DNA of 64,000 bases, taken from CBDCWT01 sp965223305 (GTDB taxonomy: Bacteria; Planctomycetota; Planctomycetia; Pirellulales; Pirellulaceae). Below, piece by piece: positions 44,289 to 53,163 of this stretch. Below the pieces are notes generated by a model. That model was not told the DNA's origin and ran no database searches. It saw only the letters and a list, made by a program, of their open reading frames with translations. The position numbers and the translations under genes were made by a program. Where the stretch lies: assembly GCA_965223305.1 (NCBI GenBank), contig CBDCWT010000034.1, positions 1-64,000 on the forward strand, read 5' to 3'. How positions within the stretch are numbered: position 1 is the first letter of the stretch; each line of letters opens with the position of its first letter.

Positions 44289-47039
44289 ATGACTGATACC
44301 GGACAAGTAGCTGAAGTGCACGACCCGTTGGGGGCGTTGGACGCCGCTGTGGGCGCACTGGAGCACGGCCAGCAGCCGCGGCAGCAGGCCTCGGCCGCGC
44401 TGCGCGAGATTGCCGAATCGGCGGCCAGCGCGTCGCGGCCGAGCGTCGCCCAAGCTGCGCGGTTGCTCGCACGGCTGGCTGACATCCTGGCCCTTTCCGG
44501 CGACAACGACGCGGACTCGGAACAGATCTCGGAAATCGTCACGTTTCTACGCTCGGGGGTCCCGGTGTTGCGGGACGCCTTGCAGGACCGGCCGGAAGCA
44601 GAACATCAGTTAGAGGCGATGGTCGGGGAGGCCGCCGGCCGTTGGGCAGAGTGGCTCGAGTTGGTCGAGGACGAGCCGCCAAGCGAGGCGAAGACCTACT
44701 GGGAACTGCCGGAAGAAACTCCCAGTGACGAGGAACCGGTCGAAGCTCCGTCCGCCGAAGCGCTTTCGATGATCCTGGCCGCCGTATCCGAACCCGTATC
44801 GGGTGCCGCGGGCGATGAGCCCGCTCAGCCGGAGTCCGAAGCTGCCAGCGCAGCCGAGCCGTTCGCGCCGAACACGGACGCTGAACTGCCCGCTCCGCTG
44901 GGGCCCGTGCCGGCTCCGGATTCGCTGCGCGGCGAGTTGCTCGAGGCATACTCGGACGACGCTCAACGCTGTCTGGCAGCAATTGAGGCATCGCTGCTGG
45001 CCTGTGACGGACAGCCTGGAGACCGGCATCACCTGCGCCAGGTTTGCCGCGAGTTACATACGCTCAAAGGCGCCTCGGCCAGCGTCGGCATCGGTCCGCT
45101 GGCAGAGTACCTGCACCAGGTTGAGGAGTTCATCCAGTCGCGCTGCGACGCGAGCGACCAGGAGATCGCCGTCCAGCCGTTGCTTGAAGTGGTAGACGTG
45201 GTGCGCGGCCAGCTGGGCGGTTGGCAAACACCGGCCGGCGAGTCTGCCGGGCCGGCAACCAATGGCGGGCTGCAGGCGATGCCGCGCGGAGACGAAATCG
45301 GGCACGCGGCGGAAGAAACGGTTCGAGTCAAGGCCTCGCAGCTAGATCGGCTGATGGACATGCTGGCTGAACTGGTCATGCTTCGCAATGGTCGCGAGTC
45401 GCGGATCGCCGAACTGCATCGTTTGAACGACGAACTAATACGCTGCGCTACGCGGCTACGTGTGGAAGGCGAAGAGCACGCCAGCGGGGCGCTCGAACGG
45501 GCCGTCAACCCGATGCGGGAAGTAGCCAGCGACGTGCTGGAGATCTCACGCGGACAGCGTGAGATCTGTGACCGAGTATCGGCGGAGAACTTAGCCGTTT
45601 CGCGTTTCATCCGCAACTTCCGCCAAGAGTTGACCGAGGTCCGCCGGTTGCCGATCTCGGGGCTGTTTAGCCGGCTTCAGCGGGCGGTGCACGACGCCGC
45701 GCGGGCTGAAAACAAACAGGTGCAACTGCAGCTGATGGGCGAGCACGCTGGGCTCGAGCGATCGCTACAGGAACGACTCTACGAACCTCTGCTGCACATC
45801 GTCCGCAACGCAGTTGGCCACGGAATCGAAACCGCAGCCCAGCGAACTGCGGCCGGCAAGGAACCCTGCGGCACCATTACCTTGGAGGCCCGTGGTACCT
45901 CTAATCTGCTGATCCTCGATGTTCGCGATGATGGCCGCGGGTTGGACTACGACGCGTTACGAAGGCGAGGTGTCGAACGTGGACTGCTCTCACCTGACCA
46001 GGCGGCAAGTCGAGAAGAACTTGCGCAACTGATCTTCCAACCTGGTTTTTCAACGCGTGAAGCGGCGAACTCCGTGGCGGGACGCGGCGTGGGGATGGAC
46101 GTGGTGGCCGAGGCTTTGGGGCGGATGCGAGCCTGGGTCGAGGTCGAATCGAGGCCGGGCGAAGGCACGACGATGCGCCTCTCCATTCCGCTACGGACGG
46201 TTATCGAACACACGATGGTGTTTCGCTACGGCGGGCAGCTGTTCGGCTTGCCGATGCAGGCTGTGCGGTCCGCGGGCGAGGCGCCCGCAGGTCGAGAGGG
46301 CGAGGAAGTGGTGTGCTGCGAACAGCTGCTCGGCCGGCCTGCCACAGGGGACCGGCCTCGTCACCGGCTGACCCTGGCTGGCAGTCGAAAACCGGGTGCC
46401 AATTCCAGCCCGAGCGCACCTGCGGGACAACTTGTCGTGCCGGTCGACGAGATTGTGGGTCCAGAGGAAGTCGTCGTACGACCGCTGCCACCGTTGTTGC
46501 GGCTACAGTCGCTGGTGGTGGGCGTGACACTCGCCGGCAGCGGCGAACTGCTGCTGTTGCTCGACGGACAAAGACTGATCGACATGACTCGTGGCAGCGC
46601 CCAGCGCCCGCAGAGGAGCAAACCGCAACAGGTAGAAGCGGCCGATGTCGAGGGCATGCGACGTGTGCTGATCGTCGACGACTCGATTAGCGCCCGCCGC
46701 TGTCTCGCGCGGATTGTACAGAACGCTGGCTGCGAGCCCGTAGAAGCGGCGGATGGAAAGGAGGCGCTCCAGCAGCTGAGGCAGGGGGAATTTGCTGCAG
46801 TCTTCTCCGACTTGGAGATGCCTGGGATGAGCGGGTTCGACCTGCTGCGAGCAATGGATGCAGACGACACGCGGCAGATTCCGGTGACGATCGTTAGCAG
46901 CCGCCAAGAAGAGCCGTACCGCGAAGAAGCAACCAGACTAGGGGCGATCACCTATTTGAACAAGCCAGTTACCGACTCTCGAGTCTACGAAGTACTGCAG
47001 CGGATGGGATTGGTTTGTGCAACCCAAAGCGAGGGATGA
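44289..47039 (+). CDS. CheA-type hybrid histidine kinase with C-terminal receiver
   Basis: The domains are in the order expected for a CheA-REC fusion: an acidic N-terminal segment, an Hpt domain with the phospho-acceptor His257 in CRELHTLKGASASVG, a dimerisation helix pair (VRVKASQLDRLMDMLAELVM), an HATPase_c domain (HIVRNAVGHGIE near 503-514, VRDDGRGLD, GRGVGMDVV), a CheW-like domain and a receiver with Asp841 (VFSDLEMPGMSG). The N-box reads GHGIE where most CheA proteins have DHGIE. ATG 44289 is preferred over TTG 44283. The extra receiver, as in Pil/Frz-type systems, suggests a phosphate sink or a second output besides the CheY protein. Confidence 0.9.
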   Translation: MTDTGQVAEVHDPLGALDAAVGALEHGQQPRQQASAALREIAESAASASRPSVAQAARLLARLADILALSGDNDADSEQISEIVTFLRSGVPVLRDALQDRPEAEHQLEAMVGEAAGRWAEWLELVEDEPPSEAKTYWELPEETPSDEEPVEAPSAEALSMILAAVSEPVSGAAGDEPAQPESEAASAAEPFAPNTDAELPAPLGPVPAPDSLRGELLEAYSDDAQRCLAAIEASLLACDGQPGDRHHLRQVCRELHTLKGASASVGIGPLAEYLHQVEEFIQSRCDASDQEIAVQPLLEVVDVVRGQLGGWQTPAGESAGPATNGGLQAMPRGDEIGHAAEETVRVKASQLDRLMDMLAELVMLRNGRESRIAELHRLNDELIRCATRLRVEGEEHASGALERAVNPMREVASDVLEISRGQREICDRVSAENLAVSRFIRNFRQELTEVRRLPISGLFSRLQRAVHDAARAENKQVQLQLMGEHAGLERSLQERLYEPLLHIVRNAVGHGIETAAQRTAAGKEPCGTITLEARGTSNLLILDVRDDGRGLDYDALRRRGVERGLLSPDQAASREELAQLIFQPGFSTREAANSVAGRGVGMDVVAEALGRMRAWVEVESRPGEGTTMRLSIPLRTVIEHTMVFRYGGQLFGLPMQAVRSAGEAPAGREGEEVVCCEQLLGRPATGDRPRHRLTLAGSRKPGANSSPSAPAGQLVVPVDEIVGPEEVVVRPLPPLLRLQSLVVGVTLAGSGELLLLLDGQRLIDMTRGSAQRPQRSKPQQVEAADVEGMRRVLIVDDSISARRCLARIVQNAGCEPVEAADGKEALQQLRQGEFAAVFSDLEMPGMSGFDLLRAMDADDTRQIPVTIVSSRQEEPYREEATRLGAITYLNKPVTDSRVYEVLQRMGLVCATQSEG

Positions 47040-47044
47040 CAGGC

Positions 47045-47914
47045 ATGACTCAGCAGACTGTTTTGATCATTGACGACAGCGCGACCATCCGGCGATTGGC
47101 CGATGGCTGCCTCACAGCAGCCGGATATCGCGTCGTGGCCGCGGCTACCGCCGAAGACGGAGTGGAGCTGGCCCAGCAGGAGTCGCCGGATGTCATCTTG
47201 CTCGACCATCAGTTGCCCGGTACGACCGGTACGCAAGTGGCCTCCAAGTTGCTGGAACTGCCTACTGCCAGCCAAGTGCCCGTGGTGGTGAGCTCGACAC
47301 TCCGCAAGAAAGCTTATGCGGAGTACCTGGAACTCTCCAATGTGGTCGACATGTTGCCCAAGCCGTATACCGAGGAGCTGCTGGAAACGACGATCGCCAA
47401 CGCGCTCAATACGGCGGCGATGGTCGTGAACTCGCAGTCGGAGGGCACGGCGGTCCCCGAAGTCCTGCGAAGTGGAAACGAGCCGGACTTCACCGGCCGG
47501 TTTGCCGCGTTCGGCATTCGCGAGCTGCTGGACTTCGTCAACAATTCCGGCAAGGCGGGCGTCCTGGAAGTAGAGGGCAACGGCTTTCGGGTGTTCTTCT
47601 TTGTAGAGAACGGGCGGGTGAACGGAGTTTCGGCGAGTGGTGTGGGGACGGAGGAGGTGACTTGCTGTTTGCCCGAAGCGCTTCAAAATCTGGCCCCTAT
47701 CGTCAACCTCACCTTGGGGGGCCGCGGCGCCTCGGAGCTGGATGGTCTGGTCGAACTACTCAACCGCAAGGTGGTCGATCCACGCCTGCTGAGAAAGTTG
47801 CTCCGGCATCAAGCTGCGGTGCTGGCCTGGAAGTGTTTTACGACGGAGCTGGCCGAGTTTCGCTTTACCCCAGGGGAGCCAACTCCCGCCGCTGTTCGCC
47901 AAGTTGCCGCTTGA
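47045..47914 (+). CDS. Response regulator with PATAN (DUF4388) domain
   Basis: The protein has a receiver at 1-125 (IIDDSAT, phospho-acceptor Asp54 in VILLDHQLPG, LPKPYTEE) and then a PATAN/DUF4388 domain (about 150-285: RFAAFGIRELLDFVNNSGKA, VLEVEGNGFRVFFFVENGRV). PATAN domains occur in regulators of gliding, twitching and heterocyst development. It starts six bases after the kinase gene. The protein ends RFTPGEPTPAAVRQVAA, just where PATAN proteins normally run on, and the next gene in a different frame supplies that continuation. A single extra base near 47897-47905 could therefore have split one gene in two. Confidence 0.85.
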   Translation: MTQQTVLIIDDSATIRRLADGCLTAAGYRVVAAATAEDGVELAQQESPDVILLDHQLPGTTGTQVASKLLELPTASQVPVVVSSTLRKKAYAEYLELSNVVDMLPKPYTEELLETTIANALNTAAMVVNSQSEGTAVPEVLRSGNEPDFTGRFAAFGIRELLDFVNNSGKAGVLEVEGNGFRVFFFVENGRVNGVSASGVGTEEVTCCLPEALQNLAPIVNLTLGGRGASELDGLVELLNRKVVDPRLLRKLLRHQAAVLAWKCFTTELAEFRFTPGEPTPAAVRQVAA

Positions 47915-48731
47915 GATCAGCGTCTTGGCGCTGCTGATCGACGGCGCGGCGCACTGCGACGAGCACGAACTTCCCAGTGCCGAGGACGACTGCGTCTATG
48001 TTCGCCGTGCGGTGCGCGGGCAGAACCTCGACCGGGCGGGAGTCGCACCACAGTACATGAAAGCGCTCAACCTGCTGGGCGACCGTCGTTCGGCTGCAGA
48101 GATCGCCGACCAGCTGGGTTGGACCGCGGACGAGGCCGTTCGCGTCTTGCACGCGATGCACCTCGCGGAGCTTGTTGAGCAAACAAGCCGCGGCACCGCG
48201 CGACAGGTCGTGGCATTCGAGACCGATGCAACTGTGGCCGGCCAGCTGCGAGAGGCACTTGATTCGGACCCGCTGCAGTTCTACGGAAAAGTCGTGCGGG
48301 ACCAGATCGCACTGAGGCTTGTGCTGGGACGCAGCCAGCCAGATATCCTGGTGTTCAATCTGTCCTGTACAGAAGCGTTAGCGTTGATGAAGGACCAGCA
48401 ACGGGCTCCGGAAGCGGCCGATACCAAGTGGATCGGTATTCTGCCGAGAGATATGGATGAAAGAGCCGCTCACCAGGTGCTTTGCGAATGGACGTTGCGC
48501 GTCGACAGGCTCCTGAATCAACCCCTGGACGCCCGCCAGTTCCTGCAGGCGCTGGAGGAAGTTTCGCAGGAAACCGGTCCTGACGCGGACGCCATCCCTA
48601 GTGCGGATACCACTCCTAGCGCGGATACCAGTGCCGTCGCGCCCAGGAATCTGAGAGAGCCGACGGTGACCCTGACGACGGCCCGTCTACTGCCACAGGA
48701 ATTTGCCTACCAGAGCGACAACCAGGAGTAG
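47904..48731 (+). CDS. Winged-helix/degenerate receiver protein, possibly the split 3' part of the PATAN gene
   Basis: The frame opens with TTG 47904, overlapping the end of the previous gene by 11 bases. The first residues, LPLEISVLALLIDGAAHCDE, look like the missing end of the PATAN domain. About 45-95 is a winged-helix segment (LLGDRRSAAEIADQLGWTAD), and about 105-225 resembles a receiver without the phosphorylation site (PDILVFNLSCTEAL, LLNQPLDARQFLQALEE). A short Thr/Asp-rich linker near the end contains two almost identical repeats (IPSADTTPSADT). It is either coupled by overlap or part of a single REC-PATAN-wHTH-REC protein. Confidence 0.7.
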   Translation: MPLEISVLALLIDGAAHCDEHELPSAEDDCVYVRRAVRGQNLDRAGVAPQYMKALNLLGDRRSAAEIADQLGWTADEAVRVLHAMHLAELVEQTSRGTARQVVAFETDATVAGQLREALDSDPLQFYGKVVRDQIALRLVLGRSQPDILVFNLSCTEALALMKDQQRAPEAADTKWIGILPRDMDERAAHQVLCEWTLRVDRLLNQPLDARQFLQALEEVSQETGPDADAIPSADTTPSADTSAVAPRNLREPTVTLTTARLLPQEFAYQSDNQE

Positions 48732-48737
48732 TATGCC

Positions 48738-49604
48738 ATGCCCTTCAACGATGTGAACGCTTCAGAGGCGACGGCTGCTGCCGACCGCGAAGCATACGAG
48801 CTGCTGCAACTCGAAGTGGAAAGGCTGCAGTATGAACTGGCTGAACGCGATGCTCAGCTTGCAGAGCTCGGTTCCCTTGACTACGCGGACGAGGGGGAGG
48901 AAGAGGGCGAGCCGGATGAGGCGTTGTTGACCCGGCTGGAAGATCTTCTTGCCGAGTTGGAACGAAACGACGAGCGCGGTGCAATGCTCGAGCAGCTGCT
49001 TCGAGCCGCCGAGGAAAAAAACCGAGCCGAGCAGGAAGAGCGGCGCCACTTAGCAGGGTGGGTTGACGACATCGAGCAACGCTTTGGCGAACGCGATGCC
49101 GAGTGGCAGGCCGAGCGCGACGCGCTGACGCACCGCGTGGAAACGGTGCTTGCCGAGCGAGACGGGCTGATGGACCAGCTCCGTGAGCGCTGTAGTCACA
49201 CCGGCGGCGCCGTTGCGGCGAGCACAGCTGATCTCGATCAGTTGCAGGCCACCAATCTGAGTTTGCGGCAGGAGTTGCACGAGGCGCAAGAGCACTGTCT
49301 GCAGTTGGAGGAGCAGGTAAGGGAACGCAACAAGCAGCTCTCCTGCCGCACGCAGGACGACACGAAGCTGCGTGAGGAACAGCTCCAACTGGCTCAGGAA
49401 CGAGCCGAACTGGCCAGGCAGCAAGCTGAGCTCACGACGGCCCAAGCGACGCTGCAGGAGCTGCCGCGTCGGCCGGAGACCGAGATCGACTGCCGGCTGC
49501 GCGAGTTCCGCCAGCACCTCCGTGAGATTCATAGCCAGGAGCAGCAGAATCCGGTCAAAACGTCACGACTTTCACGCCTTTGGGCCCGTATCGAGGGGAG
49601 ATAA
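48738..49604 (+). CDS. Coiled-coil protein of the chemosensory cluster
   Basis: The 288-residue protein is almost entirely predicted coiled coil, with heptad-like Leu and very many Glu, Arg and Gln (ELLQLEVERLQYELAERDAQ near the start). There is no membrane segment or known catalytic domain. It begins six bases after the preceding gene and ends one base before the next start. In motility-type chemosensory systems, long coiled-coil proteins act as scaffolds or polar organisers; a similar role here is inferred from context only. Confidence 0.75.
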   Translation: MPFNDVNASEATAAADREAYELLQLEVERLQYELAERDAQLAELGSLDYADEGEEEGEPDEALLTRLEDLLAELERNDERGAMLEQLLRAAEEKNRAEQEERRHLAGWVDDIEQRFGERDAEWQAERDALTHRVETVLAERDGLMDQLRERCSHTGGAVAASTADLDQLQATNLSLRQELHEAQEHCLQLEEQVRERNKQLSCRTQDDTKLREEQLQLAQERAELARQQAELTTAQATLQELPRRPETEIDCRLREFRQHLREIHSQEQQNPVKTSRLSRLWARIEGR

Positions 49605-50048
49605 ATGGTCATGAATTCAGATGGAGGTGCCATTCCTGTGGTGGACGATCCCAGCGAGCTGCTGGAGGCGGAGCTCGAGCGGCTGCAGCTGGAACGCGAG
49701 CTATGGGAACGGCAATGTCGCGAGGATGCGCATCGTTTACAGGATGAAGGAGTAATGTTGCAGGATGCCTGGCAGCGGTTGGAGGAGGAGCAACGCCGCG
49801 TCCTGGCCGAGCGCGAGATGGCTCGTCGTGGTGTGGCGCCCGGGATCGCGGGACGCACGCCAACCCCCAGCGGCAGCGGGAAACGTGCCGGATTCGCAGC
49901 AAACGCCGAAAGCCAGGTGCGAGCAACACGGAGAGCGACAACAAAGTGGCTTGGGCGCAAATTCAACGCATGCGCCGCGAAATGCAGTCGCACCAGCGTT
50001 CGCGATCGTAAGTCGCAACCTCAGCAATCAGGGACGTGCAGCAACTGA
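49605..50048 (+). CDS. Short coiled-coil protein, C-terminus possibly frameshifted
   Basis: The N-terminal 75 residues (LLEAELERLQLERELWERQC) are helical and resemble the preceding coiled-coil protein. The ATG follows GGGGAG. Later the current frame gives a basic, unconvincing C-terminus, whereas the +2 frame gives VAWAQIQRMRREMQSHQRSR and a stop at about 50009, which looks more like a natural helical end. A one-base deletion around 49905-49925 would account for this. The function is unknown. Confidence 0.6.
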   Translation: MVMNSDGGAIPVVDDPSELLEAELERLQLERELWERQCREDAHRLQDEGVMLQDAWQRLEEEQRRVLAEREMARRGVAPGIAGRTPTPSGSGKRAGFAANAESQVRATRRATTKWLGRKFNACAAKCSRTSVRDRKSQPQQSGTCSN

Positions 50049-50079
50049 ACAACAGTTCTCTGGTTAACCGAGAAATCCT

Positions 50080-51108
50080 ATGACTCTTCTTTCCAAAATC
50101 TGTGAAACAGTTTCGTCGCTTACCCAGCCTCTATCGGATCCTCTGGATTCTCCGACCGAGTTCGCGGAACCAGTAGTCGAGAATCGTCGTAGTACTGCGT
50201 CGAAACAGGATCTGCAGTTTTGTCGTGTGATGCTCGCAGAGCGACAGCCGGACGATCGCACCCTGGCGCGGGCTTGGCGCAGGGTCGAGGAGACGATGGC
50301 CTATGTGCCCGGCGGCGAAACGAATATCACACCAATGATCGCCGTGGCCAGCCCAGATACTGTGGCCGCTCCGTTCGAGCCCGTGGCGGTTGATGCGTTC
50401 TACCTTGACCGGCACACAGTCACAAACGAACAGTACGCTCGGTTTGTGGATGACGGCGGTTACGACTGCCAAGATTTGTGGGCGGCGGAAACGCTACCCT
50501 ACCTCTTGCAGTTCGTGGACCGGTCCGGGCTACCGGGGCCCAAGTACTGGGAATCCGGCAAGCCACCGGCCGGCAAGCTACAGCATCCGGTCGTGGGCAT
50601 TTCGTGGTTTGAAGCGCAGGCCTTCGCCTGTTGGGCCGGGCGGCAGCTGCCGACGCCGGCCGAATGGCAACACGCGGCCAGTTGGTTCTCCACCGCCGAT
50701 GCATCGCTGGGTACCAGCTATCCGTGGGGCAACGCCTTCAATCCCGACTGCGCCAACACCTGGCACAGCAAGCGGGGTGACACCGTCGAGGTGACTGCCT
50801 ACCGCGACGGATCGACCCCCAACGGCCTATTCCAGCTTATCGGCAACGTCTGGGAATGGACAGGCGTTTCCTTAGGAGGCGCGGCCGACGAACAAGGCAA
50901 CCGTCTGATCTTCGAGCATCCGATGGCGGAGGTCCGAGGCGGTGCGTTTGATACGTACTTTGAAACCCAAGCCACCTGTCAGTTCCGGACCGGGCAACGG
51001 CTGCTCTATCGAGGCCCGAATGTCGGCATCCGCTGTTGCGTGCGCGTAGCCGATCTGCCGCCGCCGCCGGACCCATCGGTGTTTGCGATGACAGAAAGCG
51101 AGTGGTGA
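50080..51108 (+). CDS. FGE/SUMF1-domain protein
   Basis: Residues about 90-325 are a formylglycine-generating-enzyme-type (sulfatase-modifying factor) domain: FYLDRHTVTNEQYARFVDDG, PVVGISWFEAQAFACWAGRQ, LPTPAEWQHAA, YPWGNAFNPDCANTW, GLFQLIGNVWEWTG, EVRGGAFDTYF and GPNVGIRCCVRV. The first 80 residues are not assigned. In bacteria this C-lectin-like fold is used both as an enzyme on sulfatases and as a ligand-binding module in signalling and conflict systems. No sulfatase gene is near, so a signalling or ligand-binding role in this cluster is more likely. It follows the coiled-coil genes on the same strand. Confidence 0.85.
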   Translation: MTLLSKICETVSSLTQPLSDPLDSPTEFAEPVVENRRSTASKQDLQFCRVMLAERQPDDRTLARAWRRVEETMAYVPGGETNITPMIAVASPDTVAAPFEPVAVDAFYLDRHTVTNEQYARFVDDGGYDCQDLWAAETLPYLLQFVDRSGLPGPKYWESGKPPAGKLQHPVVGISWFEAQAFACWAGRQLPTPAEWQHAASWFSTADASLGTSYPWGNAFNPDCANTWHSKRGDTVEVTAYRDGSTPNGLFQLIGNVWEWTGVSLGGAADEQGNRLIFEHPMAEVRGGAFDTYFETQATCQFRTGQRLLYRGPNVGIRCCVRVADLPPPPDPSVFAMTESEW

Positions 51109-51211
51109 ACCGAACACGTCGAGGCTCATCGAGTAGACGGAGGAAGGAAGTTCGGGAGCGGCGCGGCGACGTGGCAGTGCAGAGCGAATTTAACCTGGAT
51201 TGAGGTTCGAG

Positions 51212-52135
51212 ATGATGAAACGCCTGGCAAGTCAGACTTTAGATACCACTCAGTTCGTTGGCGATGACGATTCAATAGGCTGTGTCTGTTGTTCAGTGCA
51301 GTATCCAGGCACCGGCAACCATTGCAACCGGTGCCAGGCACCGCTGGAGATCTCTACCGTCGTACGTTCCCGTGGCGCACCGCCTCGCTTCGTCTCGGTA
51401 CTGGGTGCCAGCGGCGCGGGCAAGACCGTCTATTTGGGACTCTTGCTGGATTTGCTGAGCAAGGGGCACGGTGGTTTGAGTGGTGTGGCGAACGGAAGTT
51501 TTTCGATCGCGGTCCAGCTGAATGCGATCGGCGCGTTGGAGCGCCGGCACTTTCCCGAAAAAACTCCCTCCGAGGCGGACCAATGGCATTGGATTCACTG
51601 TGAAGTAACCAGCTCGCGGCAACCGAAGCGGCCCTGGGACATCGTGACACCTGACTTCGCGGGTGAGGCCATCTCGCTGGAGATCGAACAACCGGGATCG
51701 TATCCAGCGATCCGTTCGGTCGTAGGAAAGTCGGCTGGTGTATTGATGCTGTGCGATGCCATCTCGGCTTGTCGAGCTCCTTTGCATGAAGACATCTTTG
51801 CGCTGAAATTGGCCACCTACATTCAATCGGCTCAAGATGAAACGAATGGTCACAGTGGCAAGGGCGGTCGGCAGGGCAAGAATCCGGTGGCAGTCGTTTT
51901 CACCAAATGCGATCAATGTCCGGAGGTACGGGACGACCCCGAACGTTTCGCTGCCAACAACTTGCCGCGGCTGCTGCAGTACTGCCAACGAGGATTTTCG
52001 GAGTACCGTTTCTTTGCTGCCAGTGCCGTGTCACACTGCGCGACCCTGATGGACGACTACGGCTGTTCTAGCGAAATCGCGCTGCACGTGGAACCTCGTG
52101 GTGTCGTGGAACCCTTGCAGTGGATCTGCGCGTAG
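51212..52135 (+). CDS. Zinc-ribbon P-loop GTPase of the DO-GTPase2 type
   Basis: An N-terminal zinc ribbon (CVCCSVQYPGTGNHCNRC, about 25-42) precedes a P-loop NTPase: Walker A GASGAGKTVYLG at 65-76, switch/Walker B in IVTPDFAGEAISLEI near 145-159 and the guanine-specificity motif VVFTKCDQCPE near 228-238, so GTP is the likely ligand. The family resemblance is to the GTPases Pfam calls DO-GTPase2, known as partners of GAP1 proteins, and the next gene is such a protein. The double ATG at 51212 and 51215 has GAGG upstream and is preferred over TTG 51200. It could be a molecular switch downstream of the chemosensory genes, comparable to MglA in motility; this is inference. Confidence 0.8.
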   Translation: MMKRLASQTLDTTQFVGDDDSIGCVCCSVQYPGTGNHCNRCQAPLEISTVVRSRGAPPRFVSVLGASGAGKTVYLGLLLDLLSKGHGGLSGVANGSFSIAVQLNAIGALERRHFPEKTPSEADQWHWIHCEVTSSRQPKRPWDIVTPDFAGEAISLEIEQPGSYPAIRSVVGKSAGVLMLCDAISACRAPLHEDIFALKLATYIQSAQDETNGHSGKGGRQGKNPVAVVFTKCDQCPEVRDDPERFAANNLPRLLQYCQRGFSEYRFFAASAVSHCATLMDDYGCSSEIALHVEPRGVVEPLQWICA

Positions 52136-52168
52136 ATCTCATCGGATGTTAACGGGGAGGTGATCGCC

Positions 52169-52879
52169 GTGCTTGTCGAACAGGCGATCTTTACATCGGC
52201 GCGGACCAGGCGCCATCATGGTTATCAGGTTGTGGCCCGTTCCCCGGGCGTCGACGAACGCCTGGAGCAGTTCTTGGCATGTTGGGGTCCTACACACGGT
52301 TCGCTGACGAGCCGGGACGTTGACGCCGAGAGCCTGAACTACTCGCCGATCGACCGGGATTGGGTGGCCCTCTCAAGAACGCTCTACGGTGGGCCCGAGT
52401 ACAGTGGTCGTGGCGCGCTGCAAGTTGTGACTCGGTTCCTGCTCCTGCGGCGAAGTCAGTTGGAAGGGTACCAGAATCACCCCGTCGTGTTGGCTCGCAC
52501 GGCGCGCATCCTAGGTCATCTTTGGTTAGGCAAATCCACAGGCCCCAAGATTCCCGAGGTCCAGATTCCCGAGCGGGCACCGCAGGCAGCGCTCGAGAAT
52601 TCTGCGAGCGGTAAGTTGGATCCGCTGCTAATGCAACGAGCGCTGAAAGTCTTGCGTGCCGAGCGATTGGCCTTGGTGGGCGAGCTGGACCCGTTAACGA
52701 CGATGGCCCGCTTGATCGAAGAGACACCACCAGAACGGCGGCTCGAGTTGAGTTTTAGTACGGGTTTGTGGCCCTCGCAGCATCGCCGCTTTCGAGTTCA
52801 CCTTTTGCCGCAGCTGGATACCGACCTGCACGCGCGGCTGACGCAGCAAGGAATTCGCTTCGTCGCGACAGCGGTATGA
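52169..52879 (+). CDS. GTPase-associated protein 1 (GAP1-N2-like)
   Basis: The opening MLVEQAIFTSARTRRHHGYQ followed by VVARSPGVDERLEQFLACWG is the signature of the GAP1 N-terminal domain. These proteins occur next to DO-type GTPases and are thought to act with them. GTG 52169 is chosen because GGGGAGG lies eight bases upstream; the GTG at 52160 is part of that ribosome site. The protein has 236 residues, so it carries the N-terminal and middle parts but not the long C-terminal region of some homologues. It begins 33 bases after the GTPase gene and is the last gene of the run. Confidence 0.75.
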   Translation: MLVEQAIFTSARTRRHHGYQVVARSPGVDERLEQFLACWGPTHGSLTSRDVDAESLNYSPIDRDWVALSRTLYGGPEYSGRGALQVVTRFLLLRRSQLEGYQNHPVVLARTARILGHLWLGKSTGPKIPEVQIPERAPQAALENSASGKLDPLLMQRALKVLRAERLALVGELDPLTTMARLIEETPPERRLELSFSTGLWPSQHRRFRVHLLPQLDTDLHARLTQQGIRFVATAV

Positions 52880-53003
52880 AGTCGGCAGCTAAGTCGTTCT
52901 CCAGGGTGTTCTTGTCGAGGCGTGAGTGATGATCAGCTCACGTGGTGAAGAAACCGGCCGCTAACGCGGTTCGGCTGATGTCTAGCTGTTTGGCGACCTG
53001 GCA

Positions 53004-53043
53004 GATCAGCCGCTGGGCGTTAGCCCACGGTTTCCACGTTACC
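53004..53043. repeat. REP-like element, family C (copy 3, partial)
   Basis: It starts ATCAGCCGCTGGGCGTTAGC and ends in a variant of the CCACCGTAACC part, identical in its first 30 bases to 9248-9280. The second arm is missing. Confidence 0.65.
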
Positions 53044-53061
53044 ACTCTCCTGATCTATCTC

Positions 53062-53086
53062 GGCTCGGCAGGAGCCTCGCCCTCCC
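53062..53086. repeat. Family E repeat (copy 1)
   Basis: GGCTCGGCAGGAGCCTCGCC followed by CTCCC is the reverse complement of the element at 62611-62635. Confidence 0.6.
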
Positions 53087-53163
53087 GAACGTATTGCACG
53101 ACTGTTGCAAGGGTGTGATGAGGTGGCCCACGCCAAAAGGCATTCCGGCTGATTTGGCTTTCC

